A DNA stretch of 64,000 nucleotides from Enterobacter pseudoroggenkampii (GTDB lineage: Bacteria; Pseudomonadota; Gammaproteobacteria; Enterobacterales; Enterobacteriaceae): assembly GCF_026420145.1 (NCBI RefSeq), contig NZ_JAPMLV010000001.1:1302001-1366000 (forward strand). Reading direction: 5' to 3'. Shown here one piece after another: positions 63,531-64,000 of the stretch (position 1 is its first letter; each line of letters begins with the position of its first letter). The notes beneath the pieces were generated by a model that had not been told where the DNA came from, did not search any database, and saw only the letters and a program-made list of their open reading frames with translations. The position numbers were made by a program, and so were the translations under genes.

Positions 63531-64000
63531 TAAACGTTTTAAGCATTTCTCCGGCACTAAGAATATGTCGCACGACTTCAGCTCGTGCATTCCCGGCATC
63601 CCGTTCCCTGCAGGCTGTAAGGATACCTGCATGGTCATCCTGAAAAACCGGTGTTGCGGAAAGGAGCTTTCGCTGAAGGTATTCATACCGCTCTATCTGA
63701 TTGCGGGTATCATTAATCAGCCTCAGCAGGCGTTGGTTTTTGCACCCACTGTAGACAAGATCGTGGAACTCCCGGTTAAGTGTGCCCTGCATGTCAAATT
63801 CAGTCGTTCTGGCGAGAAGCGTATGCGTCAGTTCGGCCCTCGCCAGTGTATCAGAGCTCAGGTTTTTCACGCTTTGAAAGACGGCTTCCCCTTCCAGTAA
63901 GGCACGCAGGGAGTAAATCTCATCCAGATCATCAACAGAAAGCGTTCTGACAACAGCGCCGCGGTTCCTGAAAATTTCCACCAGCCCATCGCGTTCAAGC
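63508..64000 (-). CDS. GntR/FCD family regulator, partial
   Basis: The frame runs off the window end. The visible part starts with the end of the winged helix (LERDGLVEIFRNRGAVV) and then the all-helical FCD ligand domain (YSLRALLEGEAVF ... NREFHDLVYSGCKNQRLLRLI ... FQDDHAGILTACRERDAGNARAEVVRHI). About 164 residues visible; the N-terminal about 60 lie outside. FadR-like regulators of carboxylate metabolism; target outside the window. Confidence 0.88.
   Translation of the reverse strand, partial: LERDGLVEIFRNRGAVVRTLSVDDLDEIYSLRALLEGEAVFQSVKNLSSDTLARAELTHTLLARTTEFDMQGTLNREFHDLVYSGCKNQRLLRLINDTRNQIERYEYLQRKLLSATPVFQDDHAGILTACRERDAGNARAEVVRHILSAGEMLKTFISHRDEG

Noticed and set aside
1..64000. 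CRISPR arrays, tRNA or rRNA genes, insertion sequences
   Set aside because: No regularly spaced repeats, cloverleaf sequences or transposase genes were seen.

Overview
The window is chromosomal DNA from a member of the Enterobacteriaceae, most like Enterobacter or a close relative. It carries near-E. coli-like copies of uspF, ldhA, ydbH-ynbE-ydbL, feaR, feaB, tynA and the complete paa cluster in E. coli-like order. Most of it is GC-rich enterobacterial coding sequence. One block, about 38.1-43.8 kb, is strikingly AT-rich and looks horizontally acquired.

Layout. 1-8.2 kb: a CHASE4-PAS-GGDEF-EAL c-di-GMP protein, uspF, a DUF1330/MarR pair, mgtC with a long structured leader, an MFS transporter, ldhA and two small genes. 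8.2-11.4 kb: the envelope operon ydbH-ynbE-ydbL. 11.4-36.3 kb: aromatic amine and phenylacetate catabolism. TynA oxidises phenylethylamine to phenylacetaldehyde, FeaB oxidises that to phenylacetate, and PaaK, PaaABCDE, PaaG, PaaZ, PaaJ, PaaF and PaaH take it to acetyl-CoA and succinyl-CoA, with PaaX, PaaY and PaaI as regulator and accessory enzymes. Placed between these are an azoreductase/hydrolase pair with a GlxA-type regulator, a diguanylate cyclase and an alkylsulfatase.

36.2-38.4 kb: a beta-lactamase-fold lipoprotein, a glutathione peroxidase, and a scar region with an acetyltransferase remnant and a 22-bp direct repeat. 38.4-43.3 kb: a compact five-gene operon (KASIII-like enzyme, FkbH-like glyceryl-ACP synthase, ACP, E2-type acyltransferase, alpha/beta hydrolase). 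This is the gene set of acyl-tetronate (agglomerin/RK-682 type) biosynthesis and is the most notable system in the window. It is preceded by about 600 bp of gene-free AT-rich DNA containing repeats.

43.9-64 kb: accessory enzymes, each paired with a local regulator. These are VOC protein, MFS/MarR, LysR, DUF1963, WbuC cupin, isochorismatase-like hydrolase, NAD(P)H oxidoreductase/TetR, RND efflux pair/TetR, SDR/MerR, orphan EIIB, HAD phosphatase, LysR/Old Yellow Enzyme/SDR, two NTF2-like proteins, TetR, and a GntR-family gene cut by the window end. Several of these regulators have clear palindromic operator candidates next to them.
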